A DNA stretch of 64,000 bases from Atopobiaceae bacterium (GTDB lineage Bacteria > Actinomycetota > Coriobacteriia > Coriobacteriales > Atopobiaceae). The notes beneath the pieces were generated by a model. That model saw only the letters and a program-made list of their open reading frames with translations, had not been told where the DNA came from and ran no database searches. The translations under genes were made by a program, and so were the position numbers. The stretch lies in contig JAKVOB010000001.1 of the NCBI GenBank assembly GCA_022483015.1, positions 124,001 through 188,000 on the forward strand, given 5' to 3'. Below are positions 17,544 to 26,555 of the stretch, in pieces (within the stretch, counting starts at the first letter, position 1; every line of letters starts with the position of its first letter).

Positions 17544-18572
17544 CTAGAAGTTCGTGATGTACAGGAACTGCAGCATCGCATAGAACACGTAGACGACGAC
17601 CGCGATGATGTTCATGGCGTCCTTGGGTACCCGATCGATCCAGCGTGCGATGAAGGGATAGATCACCCATGTGATGATGGTCGAGACCACGCCGAAGAGC
17701 GCGCCGTTCTGCAGGCAGATCTGCCCCATGAAGTTGAAGGGCAGAGGCGTGTAGTCCCAGAGCTGGAGCGTCGGGTTGGTGGCAAGGCCGAAGACGAGCT
17801 CGACGAGCGAGCAGACGATGCCGTTGATCACGAAGCTCAGGACGATCGGGAGCACGGGCACATGGACGTGCGCCTGGAGCCAGTTCTTGATGGGATAGAG
17901 CAGCAGCACGCACATGGCGAAGCCCATGCCCTCCGTGGGGAACGGGTAGAGCCAGTCACGCCAGAGGGAGGTGTCGGCCGGGTTGACGTCACCCGGCACG
18001 AGGCCGTTGAGGATGGCCACGCCGAAGGCGGCCTCCATCCAGTGGCCTACCACCGCGAAGATGCAGTAGAACATGACCAGGTCACGCCAGAAGCGGAGCT
18101 CGTTGGGCTTCGGGATGGCCGTGTCGTGCGTGGGAGCGAGCGAGAGGGGCTCCACGAGCACGGCCTTGACGCGACGCGAGGTGAGCATGTAGAGGATGAC
18201 GAGCCCGTTTATCACCCAGGCGGGCCATTGCGCCATGACGTCCCCGCCGGAGACGGCCGCGAGCGCCACGTCCGTCGCTATGGCGAAGAGGTTCAGGAAG
18301 ACGAAGTAGGGCCTCGCCGCCCGCATGCGCTGCATGATGAGCCAGACGCCCACGCCGTTGAGGACGACGGTCACCGCCCCCACGAGGGTGTTGAGGTCAT
18401 AGACCATGACATCGCGCGAGACCATCCCCAGGTAGACCAGGGTCGTCACCACGTTGAAGATGCAGCCTATCTCGACAAGCCGTAGGAATCCGAGCTTGTG
18501 GCCGTTCGAGAAGTCCTTCTTGGACGTGCTCATGTGGTGTGGGCGCTCTTCCGCGCCAAGCTCAGCTTCCAT
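17544..18572 (-). CDS. Polytopic membrane protein (possibly CmpB-like putative ABC permease family)
   Basis: 342 residues with eight or more hydrophobic segments. The stretch FWRDLVMFYCIFAVVGHWMEAAFG followed by a loop and a short second half resembles the DUF1113/CmpB-like family, but only loosely. The start at 18572 is supported by GAGGAGGG; MSTSKK at 18533 is an alternative with a weaker site. Likely a membrane-resident transport or scaffold role; function unknown. Confidence 0.6.
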   Translation of the reverse strand: MEAELGAEERPHHMSTSKKDFSNGHKLGFLRLVEIGCIFNVVTTLVYLGMVSRDVMVYDLNTLVGAVTVVLNGVGVWLIMQRMRAARPYFVFLNLFAIATDVALAAVSGGDVMAQWPAWVINGLVILYMLTSRRVKAVLVEPLSLAPTHDTAIPKPNELRFWRDLVMFYCIFAVVGHWMEAAFGVAILNGLVPGDVNPADTSLWRDWLYPFPTEGMGFAMCVLLLYPIKNWLQAHVHVPVLPIVLSFVINGIVCSLVELVFGLATNPTLQLWDYTPLPFNFMGQICLQNGALFGVVSTIITWVIYPFIARWIDRVPKDAMNIIAVVVYVFYAMLQFLYITNF

Positions 18573-18741
18573 GGGCCCCTCCTCGCGTCTCGGGTCTTTC
18601 GCCCCAGTCTAGCGTGTGCCTGGGCGTCCGAAGGGATGAAGTCGCCCAACGTCGTAAGCAGGACGGCGGAGGCCGTGGCACAATCACATCAGTACAAAAC
18701 GGGGGCGCGGCCATCCGCGCACGGCACACAAAGGACTCCAC

Positions 18742-20397
18742 ATGCCTGAGGCAATCCGCAAGGTCAACGTCATAGGCCATCTCCATCCCGACACCGACAG
18801 CATCTGCTCGGCGATCTCCTATGCCTACCTCAAGAACCAGATCGGTCCCAAGGTCTACGAGGCGAGGCGTGCCGGCACCATCAGCCGTGAGACCGCCTTC
18901 GTGCTCAAGCACTTCGGCTTCGAGGAGCCTGAGCTCATCACGAGCGTGACCCCGCAGATCAAGGACATCGACATCAACCACCAGGAGGGCATCGCCCCCG
19001 AGACGAGCCTGTTCGCCGCCTGGCTGCTCATGGGCGAGGCCCACGTGGACACCCTCTGCATCACCGACAAGGACGACGACCTCCAGGGCCTCATCGCGCT
19101 CAAGGACATCGCGACGGCGAACCTGGACATCTTCGACACGAGCATGCTCTCGGTCGCACACACCATGGTGGGCAACATCGCCAAGACCCTCGACGGCCAG
19201 ATTCTCGTGGGCGACGCGGCCGACACCATCGACCAGGGCAACCTCTGCGTCGGGACCACCCCCGAGATGATGGACGGCGTCATCAGCCCCGGCGACATCG
19301 TCCTCGTCACCAACCGCTACGAGTGCCAGCAGTTCGCCGTCGAATGCGGTGCCTCCTGCCTCGTGATCTGCTGTGGCGCCGACGTCTCCGAGAAGGTCCG
19401 CGACGCCGCCGAGCGTGCGCACTGCACCATCATCACCACGCCCTATGACACCTACGCCACCGCCCGCCTCATCTGCATGTCCTGCCCCGTCCGCGCGCGC
19501 ATGCTCACCGACGACATCCTGAAGTTCAGCGTCAACACCGCCGTCGACGACGCGCAGAAGGTCATGGCACAGTCCAAGCACCGCTACTTCCCCGTCATCG
19601 ACGAGGAGGGCCACTATGTCGGCATGGTGAGCACGCCCAACCTGCTCACGATCAAGCGCAAGCACGTCATCCTCGTCGACCACAACGAGCGCTCCCAGGC
19701 AGTCGAGGGCCTCGAGCAGGCCGAGATCATGGAGATCATCGACCACCACCGCATCGGGACCATCGAGACGAGCGGCCCGGTCATGTTCCGCAACATGCCC
19801 GTGGGATGCACCTGCACCATCATCTACTCGATCTTCCAGGAGAACGACGTCGAGATCCCCGCGAACATCGCCGGCCTCATGCTCTCGGCGATCCTCTCCG
19901 ACACCCTCATGTTCCGCTCGCCCACCTGCACGATCGTCGACGAGCGCGCCGCGCACGCCCTCGCCGGGATCTGCGGCGAGGACATCGAGGCCTACGCCGA
20001 CGCCATGTTCGAGGCCGGCGCCGACCTCACGGGACGCACCGCCGAGGAGGTCTTCCACTCGGACTTCAAGGTCTTCAGCCGTGGCCAGGCCCGCTTCGGC
20101 GTGGGCCAGAGCAGCTTCATGACCGAGAAGAGCCGCAAGGCCGCCGAGGCCCTCGTCGCCCCTTACCTCCCCGAGGCCGCGGCCGACGAGGAGCTCCCGA
20201 TGGTCTTCTACATGTTCACCGACGTGAAGTCCCAGACCACCGAGTTCGTCTCGTGGGGCGAGGGCGCATCCGACGTCGTCGACAAGGCCTTCGACGTCAC
20301 CTCCACCGACGGCATGGCCGTGCTTCCGGGCGTCGTCTCCCGCAAGAAGCAGGTCATCCCCAACCTCATGGCCGCCATGCAGGAGATCAAGGAGTAA
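18742..20397 (+). CDS. ppaC: Manganese-dependent (family II) inorganic pyrophosphatase with CBS/DRTGG insert
   Basis: 551 residues, longer than the 310-residue core because CBS and DRTGG regulatory domains are inserted (about residues 70-290). Core DHH-type motifs are NVIGHLHPDTDSICSAI at the N-terminus and MEIIDHHRIGTIETSGP in the middle, with the C-terminal DHHA2 domain ending in VLPGVVSRKKQVIP. It hydrolyses pyrophosphate to drive biosynthesis; CBS-containing forms bind adenine nucleotides as regulators. AAAGGA precedes the ATG. Followed by a repeat-bearing intergenic region. Confidence 0.9.
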   Translation: MPEAIRKVNVIGHLHPDTDSICSAISYAYLKNQIGPKVYEARRAGTISRETAFVLKHFGFEEPELITSVTPQIKDIDINHQEGIAPETSLFAAWLLMGEAHVDTLCITDKDDDLQGLIALKDIATANLDIFDTSMLSVAHTMVGNIAKTLDGQILVGDAADTIDQGNLCVGTTPEMMDGVISPGDIVLVTNRYECQQFAVECGASCLVICCGADVSEKVRDAAERAHCTIITTPYDTYATARLICMSCPVRARMLTDDILKFSVNTAVDDAQKVMAQSKHRYFPVIDEEGHYVGMVSTPNLLTIKRKHVILVDHNERSQAVEGLEQAEIMEIIDHHRIGTIETSGPVMFRNMPVGCTCTIIYSIFQENDVEIPANIAGLMLSAILSDTLMFRSPTCTIVDERAAHALAGICGEDIEAYADAMFEAGADLTGRTAEEVFHSDFKVFSRGQARFGVGQSSFMTEKSRKAAEALVAPYLPEAAADEELPMVFYMFTDVKSQTTEFVSWGEGASDVVDKAFDVTSTDGMAVLPGVVSRKKQVIPNLMAAMQEIKE

Positions 20398-20466
20398 CGA
20401 CGCGAGCCCGGCGGGGGCTCCGGACGTGACGTGTTCCTCTCGCCAGACGTGTGGCACACGTGGCCC

Positions 20467-20558
20467 CTGTTACACAGGTGGCCTCATTCGCAGGATTCCT
20501 GCCGAACAGGGGCACTTGTGTAACAGAAGCCTGCCGAACCCACGGACTTGTGTGACAC
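20467..20558. repeat. Three-copy 28-29-bp repeat between ppaC and corA
   Basis: Two direct copies (20498-20526 and 20530-20558) share CCTGCCGAAC, six variable bases, then ACTTGTGTAACAG or ACTTGTGTGACAC. A third, inverted copy (20467-20494) reads CCTGCGAA, seven variable bases, ACCTGTGTAACAG on the minus strand. Copies one and two can pair as a 14-base inverted repeat. There is no open frame and no T-run. It could be a regulator array or a dispersed genomic repeat. Confidence 0.6.
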
Positions 20559-20630
20559 CCTGGCGAGGGAGCATCCCGCCCGTCAGGTCCCACGACGGGT
20601 TCCAGCCGACCGCATGACGAGGGAGCGACC

Positions 20631-21587
20631 GTGAAGGACGTCTACACCATCGGCGAGAGGGGCCTCCGGCACGGCGGCGACATCGGCGCCGGGTCGCTCG
20701 TGCTCCTCGTCGACCCCACCTCCGCAGAGATCGACTCGGTCGTCGAGGCATGCGGCAGGCTCGGCACGTGCGAGCTCGACCGCGGCGACCTCCTGTTCGC
20801 CCTCGATGACGAGGAGCCCTCGCGCCTCGAGTCAGAGGACGGTTACACGATGCTCGTGCTCGATGCGCCCGTCCGCGAGCCGAGGGGCAAGACGAGCAGC
20901 TACCAGACCTACCCTGTGGGCATCTTCGTCACGGCCGGCGGCGTCACCATCGTGGTCTCGCTCGTCGACGTGCGCACCTTCAGGCGCGAGACCCGGGAGC
21001 GGGCCCTCGTGAGCCCGGCTGGCAAGCCCCACTACGTCTACGAGCTGCTCATGGCCATCGCCCTGAGCTACCAGGGGTTCCTGCGCGAGATCGAGAAGAC
21101 CCGCAAGTCGCTCGTCGACGGCCTCGACAGCCGCGCGAGCAACGACGACCTCATGCTGCTCCACGGCCTCGAGACCGACATCGTCTACTTCGAGACCTCG
21201 CTCACGGGCAACCGCGCCGTGCTCGACCGCGCCGCCAGGAGCCGGCTCGCGGCCGACGACGAGGACCGCGACCTCTTTGCCGACGTGAACGTCGAGGTGA
21301 AGGAGGCCGCCGAGATGGCCCACATCTACCAGCAGCTGGTCGCCGGCACGCGGGACCTGTTCACCAACGTGATGAACAACGACCTCTCTGTCACGATGAA
21401 GGTCCTCACGAGCCTCACGGTGATCATGGCCGTGCCCACCATCGTGAGCGGCTTCTATGGGATGAACGTCGACGGGACGTGGATGCCGCTCTCGTCCACG
21501 CCGCACGGGTTCATCATCGTCTGCATCATCACGGCCGCGATCTGCGCCCTCTGCGCACTGCTGCTGCATCGCAAGAACATGCTGTAG
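20631..21587 (+). CDS. corA: CorA-family magnesium/divalent cation channel
   Basis: 318 residues: a long cytosolic N-terminal domain with coiled-coil helices, then two C-terminal membrane helices. The first ends with FYGMNV, the GMN selectivity motif, and the second is IIVCIITAAICALCALLL. GTG start at 20631 with GAGGGAG 6 bases upstream. A stand-alone gene after ppaC; both relate to Mg/Mn metabolism, but separate transcription is likely. Confidence 0.9.
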   Translation: MKDVYTIGERGLRHGGDIGAGSLVLLVDPTSAEIDSVVEACGRLGTCELDRGDLLFALDDEEPSRLESEDGYTMLVLDAPVREPRGKTSSYQTYPVGIFVTAGGVTIVVSLVDVRTFRRETRERALVSPAGKPHYVYELLMAIALSYQGFLREIEKTRKSLVDGLDSRASNDDLMLLHGLETDIVYFETSLTGNRAVLDRAARSRLAADDEDRDLFADVNVEVKEAAEMAHIYQQLVAGTRDLFTNVMNNDLSVTMKVLTSLTVIMAVPTIVSGFYGMNVDGTWMPLSSTPHGFIIVCIITAAICALCALLLHRKNML

Positions 21588-21618
21588 CGCAGCGCCTCCT
21601 GGTGAGCGAGGCAGGCAG

Positions 21619-22002
21619 CTAGACCCTGGCGACGGCCTTGATCTCGACCTTGGCACCCTTGGGGATGGCCGCGACCTGGAAGCAGGCGCGCGCGGGATAC
21701 GGCTCCGAGAAGAACTCCGCGTAGACGTCGTTCATGGCCGAGAACTCCGAGATGTCGGCCATGACGACGGTGGTCTCGACCACATCGCCCATGGACGCGC
21801 CGGCGGCAGCGAGGATCTCACGGATGTTGGTGAGGCTCTGACGGGTCTGCGACGCGATGTCGGGGCCGGCGAACTCTCCGGTGGCGGGGTCGATGGGGAT
21901 CTGGCCCGAGACGTTGATGGTGGCACCGGCGGACTTGATGCCCTGCGAGTAGGGACCGAGGGCGGCGGGTGCTTGAGGCGTGGCGATGGCGGTGGCGGAC
22001 AT
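21619..22002 (-). CDS. ridA: RidA-family 2-iminobutanoate/2-iminopropanoate deaminase
   Basis: 127-residue YjgF/YER057c/UK114 trimer-forming enzyme that hydrolyses reactive enamine/imine intermediates from PLP enzymes. Family features are APAALGPYSQGIKSAG, VSGQIPIDPATGE, a central VVETTVVMADISEF and the C-terminal ARACFQVAAIPKGAKVEIKAVA with the catalytic arginine. AAGGAG precedes the start. Confidence 0.92.
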   Translation of the reverse strand: MSATAIATPQAPAALGPYSQGIKSAGATINVSGQIPIDPATGEFAGPDIASQTRQSLTNIREILAAAGASMGDVVETTVVMADISEFSAMNDVYAEFFSEPYPARACFQVAAIPKGAKVEIKAVARV

Positions 22003-22114
22003 GGCAGCTCCTTGGGATGAGGGCGCTCGGGTGGGGCGCGGTTGGTCCTATCCTAGCGAGTTCGCGGGCAGACGTGGGGACGGCGCCAGATGCACGCACG
22101 CATCCCCTGACGTC

Positions 22115-22924
22115 TCACTGCCCGTGGCTGCCCCTCCCCCGCAGCGTCCGCACGCCCATGGCCACGAGCAGCGCCGCCGCCCCCACCAGGGCGATGGCCC
22201 CTCCCGGCCGCACGCCCAGGCCATAGGAGGCCACGATTCCCACCAGGCACGACGCAAGCGAGATGCCCACACTCGCGCCGAGGCAGGCCCGATACCCACG
22301 CGCCACCTGCAGCGCCGCCGCCACGGGGACCACCAGCATCGAGGACACCACGAGCGAGCCGATGGTCCGGGACGAGATGGACACGACCACGCCCACGACG
22401 ACGGCGAACGCGACATCGACCAGACGCGTCCGCACCCCGCAGGTCCGCGCCAGGCCCTCGTCGATCGACACCACGAACAGGGCACGGCGCAGCACGAACA
22501 GGACCACCAGGGTGGCGATGCCCAGCACGATGACCAGCGCCAGCTCGGCATCGCTCACCGACACGAGGCTCCCGAACAGGTAGTCGTCAAGCGAGCGGGT
22601 GTTACCCGCGAACGACGAGAGGATGCCGGCGAGCCCTGCCCCCGTGGCCGCGACCACGGCGATGGCGACGTCGGCATAGTGTGGCATCCTCCGCCGCACC
22701 CCCTCGATCGAGAGCGCCGCGATGACACAGGCGACAAGCGCCCCCACCACGGGGTCCACGCCAGCGACGAGCCCCGCCGCCACGCCGGCGAGCGAGCAGT
22801 GCGAGAGCGCGTCACCCGTCATGGACGTACGCCGCAGCACGAGCGTCGACCCCACGAGCGGCAGCACCACGGCCAGCACGACGCCGCAGGCGATCGCCCT
22901 CCTCATGAAGGCATAGGCCAGCAT
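22115..22924 (-). CDS. znuB: Zinc ABC transporter, membrane subunit
   Basis: 269-residue ABC-3-family permease with seven to nine hydrophobic helices. It carries the family hallmark STLVLRRTSMTGDALSHCSLAGVAAG near residue 30 and the C-terminal SMLVVPVAAALQVARG. It forms the channel for Zn(II) with ZnuC. Its ATG overlaps the znuC stop (TGATG). Zinc rather than manganese is inferred from the adjacent zur gene and operator. Confidence 0.87.
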   Translation of the reverse strand: MLAYAFMRRAIACGVVLAVVLPLVGSTLVLRRTSMTGDALSHCSLAGVAAGLVAGVDPVVGALVACVIAALSIEGVRRRMPHYADVAIAVVAATGAGLAGILSSFAGNTRSLDDYLFGSLVSVSDAELALVIVLGIATLVVLFVLRRALFVVSIDEGLARTCGVRTRLVDVAFAVVVGVVVSISSRTIGSLVVSSMLVVPVAAALQVARGYRACLGASVGISLASCLVGIVASYGLGVRPGGAIALVGAAALLVAMGVRTLRGRGSHGQ

Positions 22925-23655
22925 CAGGCGACCCCCTCGGTTATGGCGGAGCGCGTCAGGTGCAGGATGCGCCCGCCCGTCCCCGCCGCGTTCGCGAGGT
23001 CGTGCGTCACCACGAGCGCCGCCAGGCCATCATCGCGGCAGAGGTCCGCCACCAACGAGAAGAACGCCTCGGTCGCAGACGCGTCGAGCGCCGAGGTGGG
23101 CTCGTCGAGCACGAGCAGGTCAGGAGCGCCCACGAGGGCCCGGGCCAGCATGGCCCGCTGGCGCTGCCCTCCCGAGAGCTCCGAGACCGGACGGTCTGCG
23201 AGCTCGGCCACGCCGCAGCGCGCGCAGGCCGCGAGCACCTGCGAGCGGGCATCCGCGCCCAGCCTGCCGAAGGCCCCTGCCTCGGCGAAGAGGCCCGTCC
23301 GCACGACCTCGGCCACCGTGGCGGGGAACGACGCGAGCCCCTCGAGGTCGCCCTGGGCGAGATAGCCCACGCGTCGCCAGTCGGCGAAGCGCCGCGCGTC
23401 GGTCCCCATGAGACGTGCCTCGCCCGCCGTAGGAGAGAGCTGCCCCAGCACGAGCCCTACGAGCGTGGACTTGCCGGCACCGTTGTCACCCTCGACGAGG
23501 CAGAGCTCGCCCGGGAGGACGCACGCGTCCCACGGGCCGAAGCCCTCCGAACCCGGATAGCGGAACCCCAGGGCACGGAGCTCTATGAGCGGCTCCCCAT
23601 GAGGCCTCGTGACGCGTCGACCCGCACGTCCCTCTCGCCTGCAGCGTGCCCTCAT
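22924..23655 (-). CDS. znuC: Zinc ABC transporter, ATP-binding subunit
   Basis: 243-residue ATPase. Walker A is EGDNGAGKSTLVG, the signature is VSELSGGQRQRAMLARAL, and Walker B is [12 protein letters not shown] with the H-loop VVTHD. The ATG overlaps the znuA stop (ATGA) and the gene end overlaps znuB, so stoichiometric coupled translation is likely. Confidence 0.9.
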   Translation of the reverse strand: MRARCRREGRAGRRVTRPHGEPLIELRALGFRYPGSEGFGPWDACVLPGELCLVEGDNGAGKSTLVGLVLGQLSPTAGEARLMGTDARRFADWRRVGYLAQGDLEGLASFPATVAEVVRTGLFAEAGAFGRLGADARSQVLAACARCGVAELADRPVSELSGGQRQRAMLARALVGAPDLLVLDEPTSALDASATEAFFSLVADLCRDDGLAALVVTHDLANAAGTGGRILHLTRSAITEGVA

Positions 23656-24626
23656 GCCAGTGCCGCCTTGAGCTCGGAGAGGTTGCCCCTCATGACCGAG
23701 AAGTAGTCCTGCCCCTGCGCCAGCTCCTCGTCGGTGAGGCCCTCGAGGGGGTTCAGCTGCTCGGCCGTGGCACCGGTCTCCGAGGCGATGGCCTGGGCGA
23801 CCTTGGGGCTCACGAGGTCCTCGTAGAAGATGGTGGTGATGCCGTCCTGCCTGACCTCGTCGGTGATGGCGGCCATGGCCTGGGCGTCAGGCTCGGCATC
23901 AGGGTCGAGGCCCTCGATGCCCACCTGGGTGAGCCCATACTCGTCGCAGAGGTATCCCCAGGCCTCGTGCGAGACCACGATCCTCTTGTTCGTGCAGGCC
24001 GAGAGTGTGCTCGCGTACTCCTGGTCGAGCTGGTCGGCCTCGGCGGCCGCCGTGGCATAGTTCGCCTCGAAGGTGTCGGCATCTGCCGGGTCGGCCTTCT
24101 CGAGCGCGTCGGCGATGGTGCGCATCTCGGCCTTGGCGTCCTTGGGCGAGTTCCAGACATGTGGGTCGTCCACGAGCTGGCCCGCCTCGGCCCCCTCGTC
24201 GGCCGTGACCTGGCGCAGGGTGATGCCGTCAGAGGCACATACCGATGCAGGGGCGTCGGAGCCGGCGGACGCCAGCACGTCGGACACCCAGGACTCCATC
24301 CCCGCCCCGTTGTAGACGAGGAGGTCGGCCGAGTCGATGGTCTGGATGTCGGCAGCGCTCGGCTCCCAGTCATGGGGCTCGGTACCCGCCGGCACCATGC
24401 AGGTGACGTCGACCTTGTCACCACCGATGCGCTGCGCGAAGTCGGCCATGGGATAGAAGCTCGCGACGACCTTGACCTTGGACGAGGTGCCGGCATCGGC
24501 AGCCTGCGTCGTGGCAGTCGAGCCGGCGCTCGCGGACGAGCAGCCGCAGGCCGCGAGGAGCACGGACACGGCGAGGCAGAGCACGGTCGCAATGCGGCCT
24601 AAGAGCATGGAGCTGGAACGAGACAC
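23652..24626 (-). CDS. znuA: Zinc ABC transporter, substrate-binding lipoprotein
   Basis: About 324 residues, cluster A-I metal-binding protein. Signal peptide LATVLCLAVSVLLAAC-type with lipobox LAAC, then VVASFYPMADFAQRIGGDKVDV, PAGTEPHDWEPS (first His), DDPHVWNSP (second His), VVSHEAWGYL (third His) and a C-terminal Glu/Asp region. The GTG at 24626 has GGGAGG upstream; ATG 24608 has none. No His-rich loop is seen. It begins the uptake genes after zur. Confidence 0.88.
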   Translation of the reverse strand: MSRSSSMLLGRIATVLCLAVSVLLAACGCSSASAGSTATTQAADAGTSSKVKVVASFYPMADFAQRIGGDKVDVTCMVPAGTEPHDWEPSAADIQTIDSADLLVYNGAGMESWVSDVLASAGSDAPASVCASDGITLRQVTADEGAEAGQLVDDPHVWNSPKDAKAEMRTIADALEKADPADADTFEANYATAAAEADQLDQEYASTLSACTNKRIVVSHEAWGYLCDEYGLTQVGIEGLDPDAEPDAQAMAAITDEVRQDGITTIFYEDLVSPKVAQAIASETGATAEQLNPLEGLTDEELAQGQDYFSVMRGNLSELKAALA

Positions 24627-24724
24627 GTTGAAGGACCTCCCAGACGAGTGACGAGAAGATGTGGCTCTCGCTCGCGATGGAAGATGGGGACCGGTGGCCG
24701 AGGCGCAGGACGCAGGCCGCGCCG

Positions 24725-25156
24725 TCAGTCGCCTGACGATGCCCCCGCGCGCCCCTTGGAGCACTCGTGGCAGTAGCCGTAGAGGACCGTCCTGTGAGGC
24801 TCGACCGTGAAGTCGTGCTCCTCGCTCACATGCTCCACGAAGGTCTCGAGCCCCTCGCAGTCGAGCGGAAACACCCGGTGGCACCCCAGGCAGGCGAGGC
24901 ACGTCCCCTCGTCGGAGCCCTCGACGAGGCAGTAGCGCGCAGGCCCTCCCTGGCCATCGGGAACCTGCACGACCACGCCCGTGGCCGAGAGGCGCTCGAG
25001 CGTGCGGTAGACCGTCGTCTTGCCCACGCCACCGCCGGTGGCGGCAAGCGCCGACACGATCTGGTCCACCGTGAGCGACTCCCCGACATGGGCGCGCATG
25101 AGGTCGAGCACGGCCCCCTGCTGCCTTGTCGCGTATGGTCCCCTCTTGCCAGCCAT
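24725..25156 (-). CDS. zur: Fur-family zinc uptake regulator (Zur-like)
   Basis: 143-residue Fur-fold repressor. The winged helix includes RQQGAVLDLMRAHVGESLTVDQI and GKTTVYRTLERLSATG. The dimer domain has CLACLGCHRVFPLDC and YGYCHECSKG, i.e. the two structural CxxC pairs. It most likely senses Zn(II) and represses its own operon with znuACB, 98 bases downstream. A near-perfect operator lies 15-43 bases before the start codon. Fur or PerR identity is less likely given the neighbours. Confidence 0.88.
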   Translation of the reverse strand: MAGKRGPYATRQQGAVLDLMRAHVGESLTVDQIVSALAATGGGVGKTTVYRTLERLSATGVVVQVPDGQGGPARYCLVEGSDEGTCLACLGCHRVFPLDCEGLETFVEHVSEEHDFTVEPHRTVLYGYCHECSKGRAGASSGD

Positions 25157-25170
25157 CGTCTCACCGTTCC

Positions 25171-25199
25171 AAAGTGAAAACGAAAACCGTTTTCACTTT
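25171..25199 (-). promoter_or_regulatory. Zur-type operator of zur-znuACB
   Basis: Perfect dyad of 12-base arms, AAAGTGAAAACG and CGTTTTCACTTT, around 5 bases. The core TGAAAAC...GTTTTCA resembles Zur boxes of Gram-positive bacteria. It lies 15 bases upstream of the zur ATG, so zur-znuACB should be autoregulated by zinc. Binding is inferred from position and sequence. Confidence 0.75.
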
Positions 25200-25326
25200 A
25201 CTCAAGGGTCGGGTCATGTCAACACCCGGTCCGGACCTTTTCAATCAGTCTAGCGCGGAGGGACGGGCCAGCGTGCGAACAGGGCCGCAACGGGACGTCC
25301 TTCTCGGCCATGAGGTGCCTCCACTG

Positions 25327-25401
25327 CGTCTGTCGATGCAATTCCTAGCGTTTCAGAGCCACACAGGCACCAGAAAACGATAGGGGATGCATCGACAGAC
25401 G
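25327..25401 (-). other. Long inverted repeat downstream of hydE
   Basis: Arms of 13-14 identical bases (CGTCTGTCGATGCA and its complement) continue inward as an imperfect match (TTCCTAGCGTTT against AAAACGATAGGGGA), leaving a roughly 20-base loop. It sits 72 bases after the hydE stop, at the 3' end of the nif-like/hyp/hyd transcript. There is no T-run on either side, so it may be a transcript-end stabiliser or factor-dependent stop. The remaining 25200-25472 region has no credible gene. Confidence 0.55.
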
Positions 25402-25472
25402 AAGGCAAGGTCCCGGGTATCAGGTATCGGCCATGTTGCGACTCGCACGGCACCGCCACGTCCGACGCGCCC

Positions 25473-26555
25473 TCAGCCCACGTAGTCCCCGCGGCTCACG
25501 ACCACCTCGCAGCCAGCAGACCCCACCACGCGCTCGAGCGCCGCGTGGTTCTCGGCAGCCTCGGCCCCCGAGCAGAGCTTGCCGTCGTAGAGCAGGTACT
25601 TGCCGCGCACGCCCGCCGGCGACAGGTTGGGCATGATCACGTTGGCCCCCGCCAGCAGGCCCAGGCGACGGCCGTCCGCGGCGACCGTGCCGAGTGCGGT
25701 CGTGGCCGGCAGGAGCGCATGGGGGAACATGAGCCTGAGGATCCCCAGCAGATGCAGGGTGTCGGCCATGCTGCCCGCCGGCTCGTGGGCGAAGGGCGTG
25801 TCATGGTGCGGCAGGAAGGGACCGATGCCGATCATGTGCGGCCCCAGTCGCTCCATGAAGCGCAGGTCGGCGATGACGTCGGCCACGGTCTGGCCGGGCG
25901 AGCCCACCATGAGCCCGCATCCCACCTGGTAGCCGATGGCCTTGAGGTCGACCAGGCAGCGCTTGCGATGCTCGCACGACAGCTCGGGCGGATGCAGTCT
26001 GCGGTAGTGGACGGGGTCGGCCGTCTCCTCGCGCAGGAGGTAGCGGTCGGCACCTGCGTCGAAGTAGGCCTGGTAGCTCGCGTGCTCGCGCTCCCCTATG
26101 GAGAGGGTCACGGCGCAGTCGGCAAAGCGCGCCTTGATGGCGGCCACGATGGCGCAGACGCGGTCGTCCGAGAAGAACGGGTCGTCGCCACCCTGCAGCA
26201 CGAAGGTCCGGAGTCCCAGATCATATCCCTGCTCACAGCAGGCCAAGATCGTGTCCGCGTCGAGGCGGTAGCGCTCGGCATGGGCGTTGCCCGCCCTGAG
26301 GCCGCAGTAGTAGCAGTCGTTCCGGCAATGGCTCGTGAACTCGATGAGCCCGCGCAGGTAGACCACGTGGCCATACGTGCGCTCGCGCGCCTCGCGTGCC
26401 GCCGAGAAGAGCGCCTGCTCGTCAGCCTCCGACCACCCTGGCGCAAGGAGCCGCACGAGCTCGGCATCGGCAAGCGTGCGCTCGCGCGCCAGGCGGGCGA
26501 TGAGCCCGGCCCGCCCGGACGCCGGCACGCGGACGTCCCTCTCCTCGTCCGTCAC
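25473..26555 (-). CDS. hydE: [FeFe]-hydrogenase H-cluster maturase HydE (radical SAM)
   Basis: 360-residue radical SAM enzyme. The CX3CX2C cluster motif is at Cys77, Cys81 and Cys84 (SHCRNDCYYCGLR), followed by FVLQGGDDP, TLSIGEREHASY, YLLREETAD and GLMVGSPGQT, all typical of HydE. HydE acts on the HydG-made Fe(CO)2CN-cysteine complex during assembly of the [2Fe] subcluster. It is last in the twelve-gene unit, overlapping hydF by ATGA. No hydG and no hydA are in the window, so what HydE works on here is open. Confidence 0.93.
   Translation of the reverse strand: MTDEERDVRVPASGRAGLIARLARERTLADAELVRLLAPGWSEADEQALFSAAREARERTYGHVVYLRGLIEFTSHCRNDCYYCGLRAGNAHAERYRLDADTILACCEQGYDLGLRTFVLQGGDDPFFSDDRVCAIVAAIKARFADCAVTLSIGEREHASYQAYFDAGADRYLLREETADPVHYRRLHPPELSCEHRKRCLVDLKAIGYQVGCGLMVGSPGQTVADVIADLRFMERLGPHMIGIGPFLPHHDTPFAHEPAGSMADTLHLLGILRLMFPHALLPATTALGTVAADGRRLGLLAGANVIMPNLSPAGVRGKYLLYDGKLCSGAEAAENHAALERVVGSAGCEVVVSRGDYVG

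Noticed and set aside
18562-20457. Long open frame (over 600 codons) antisense to ppaC
   Set aside because: It mirrors codon structure of the well-identified pyrophosphatase; composition is biased and shows no family motif. Same applies to long antisense frames over leuB, leuA, hypF and the histidine kinase.
20467-20558. CRISPR array
   Set aside because: Only three degenerate copies, one inverted, without unique spacers of regular length and without cas genes.
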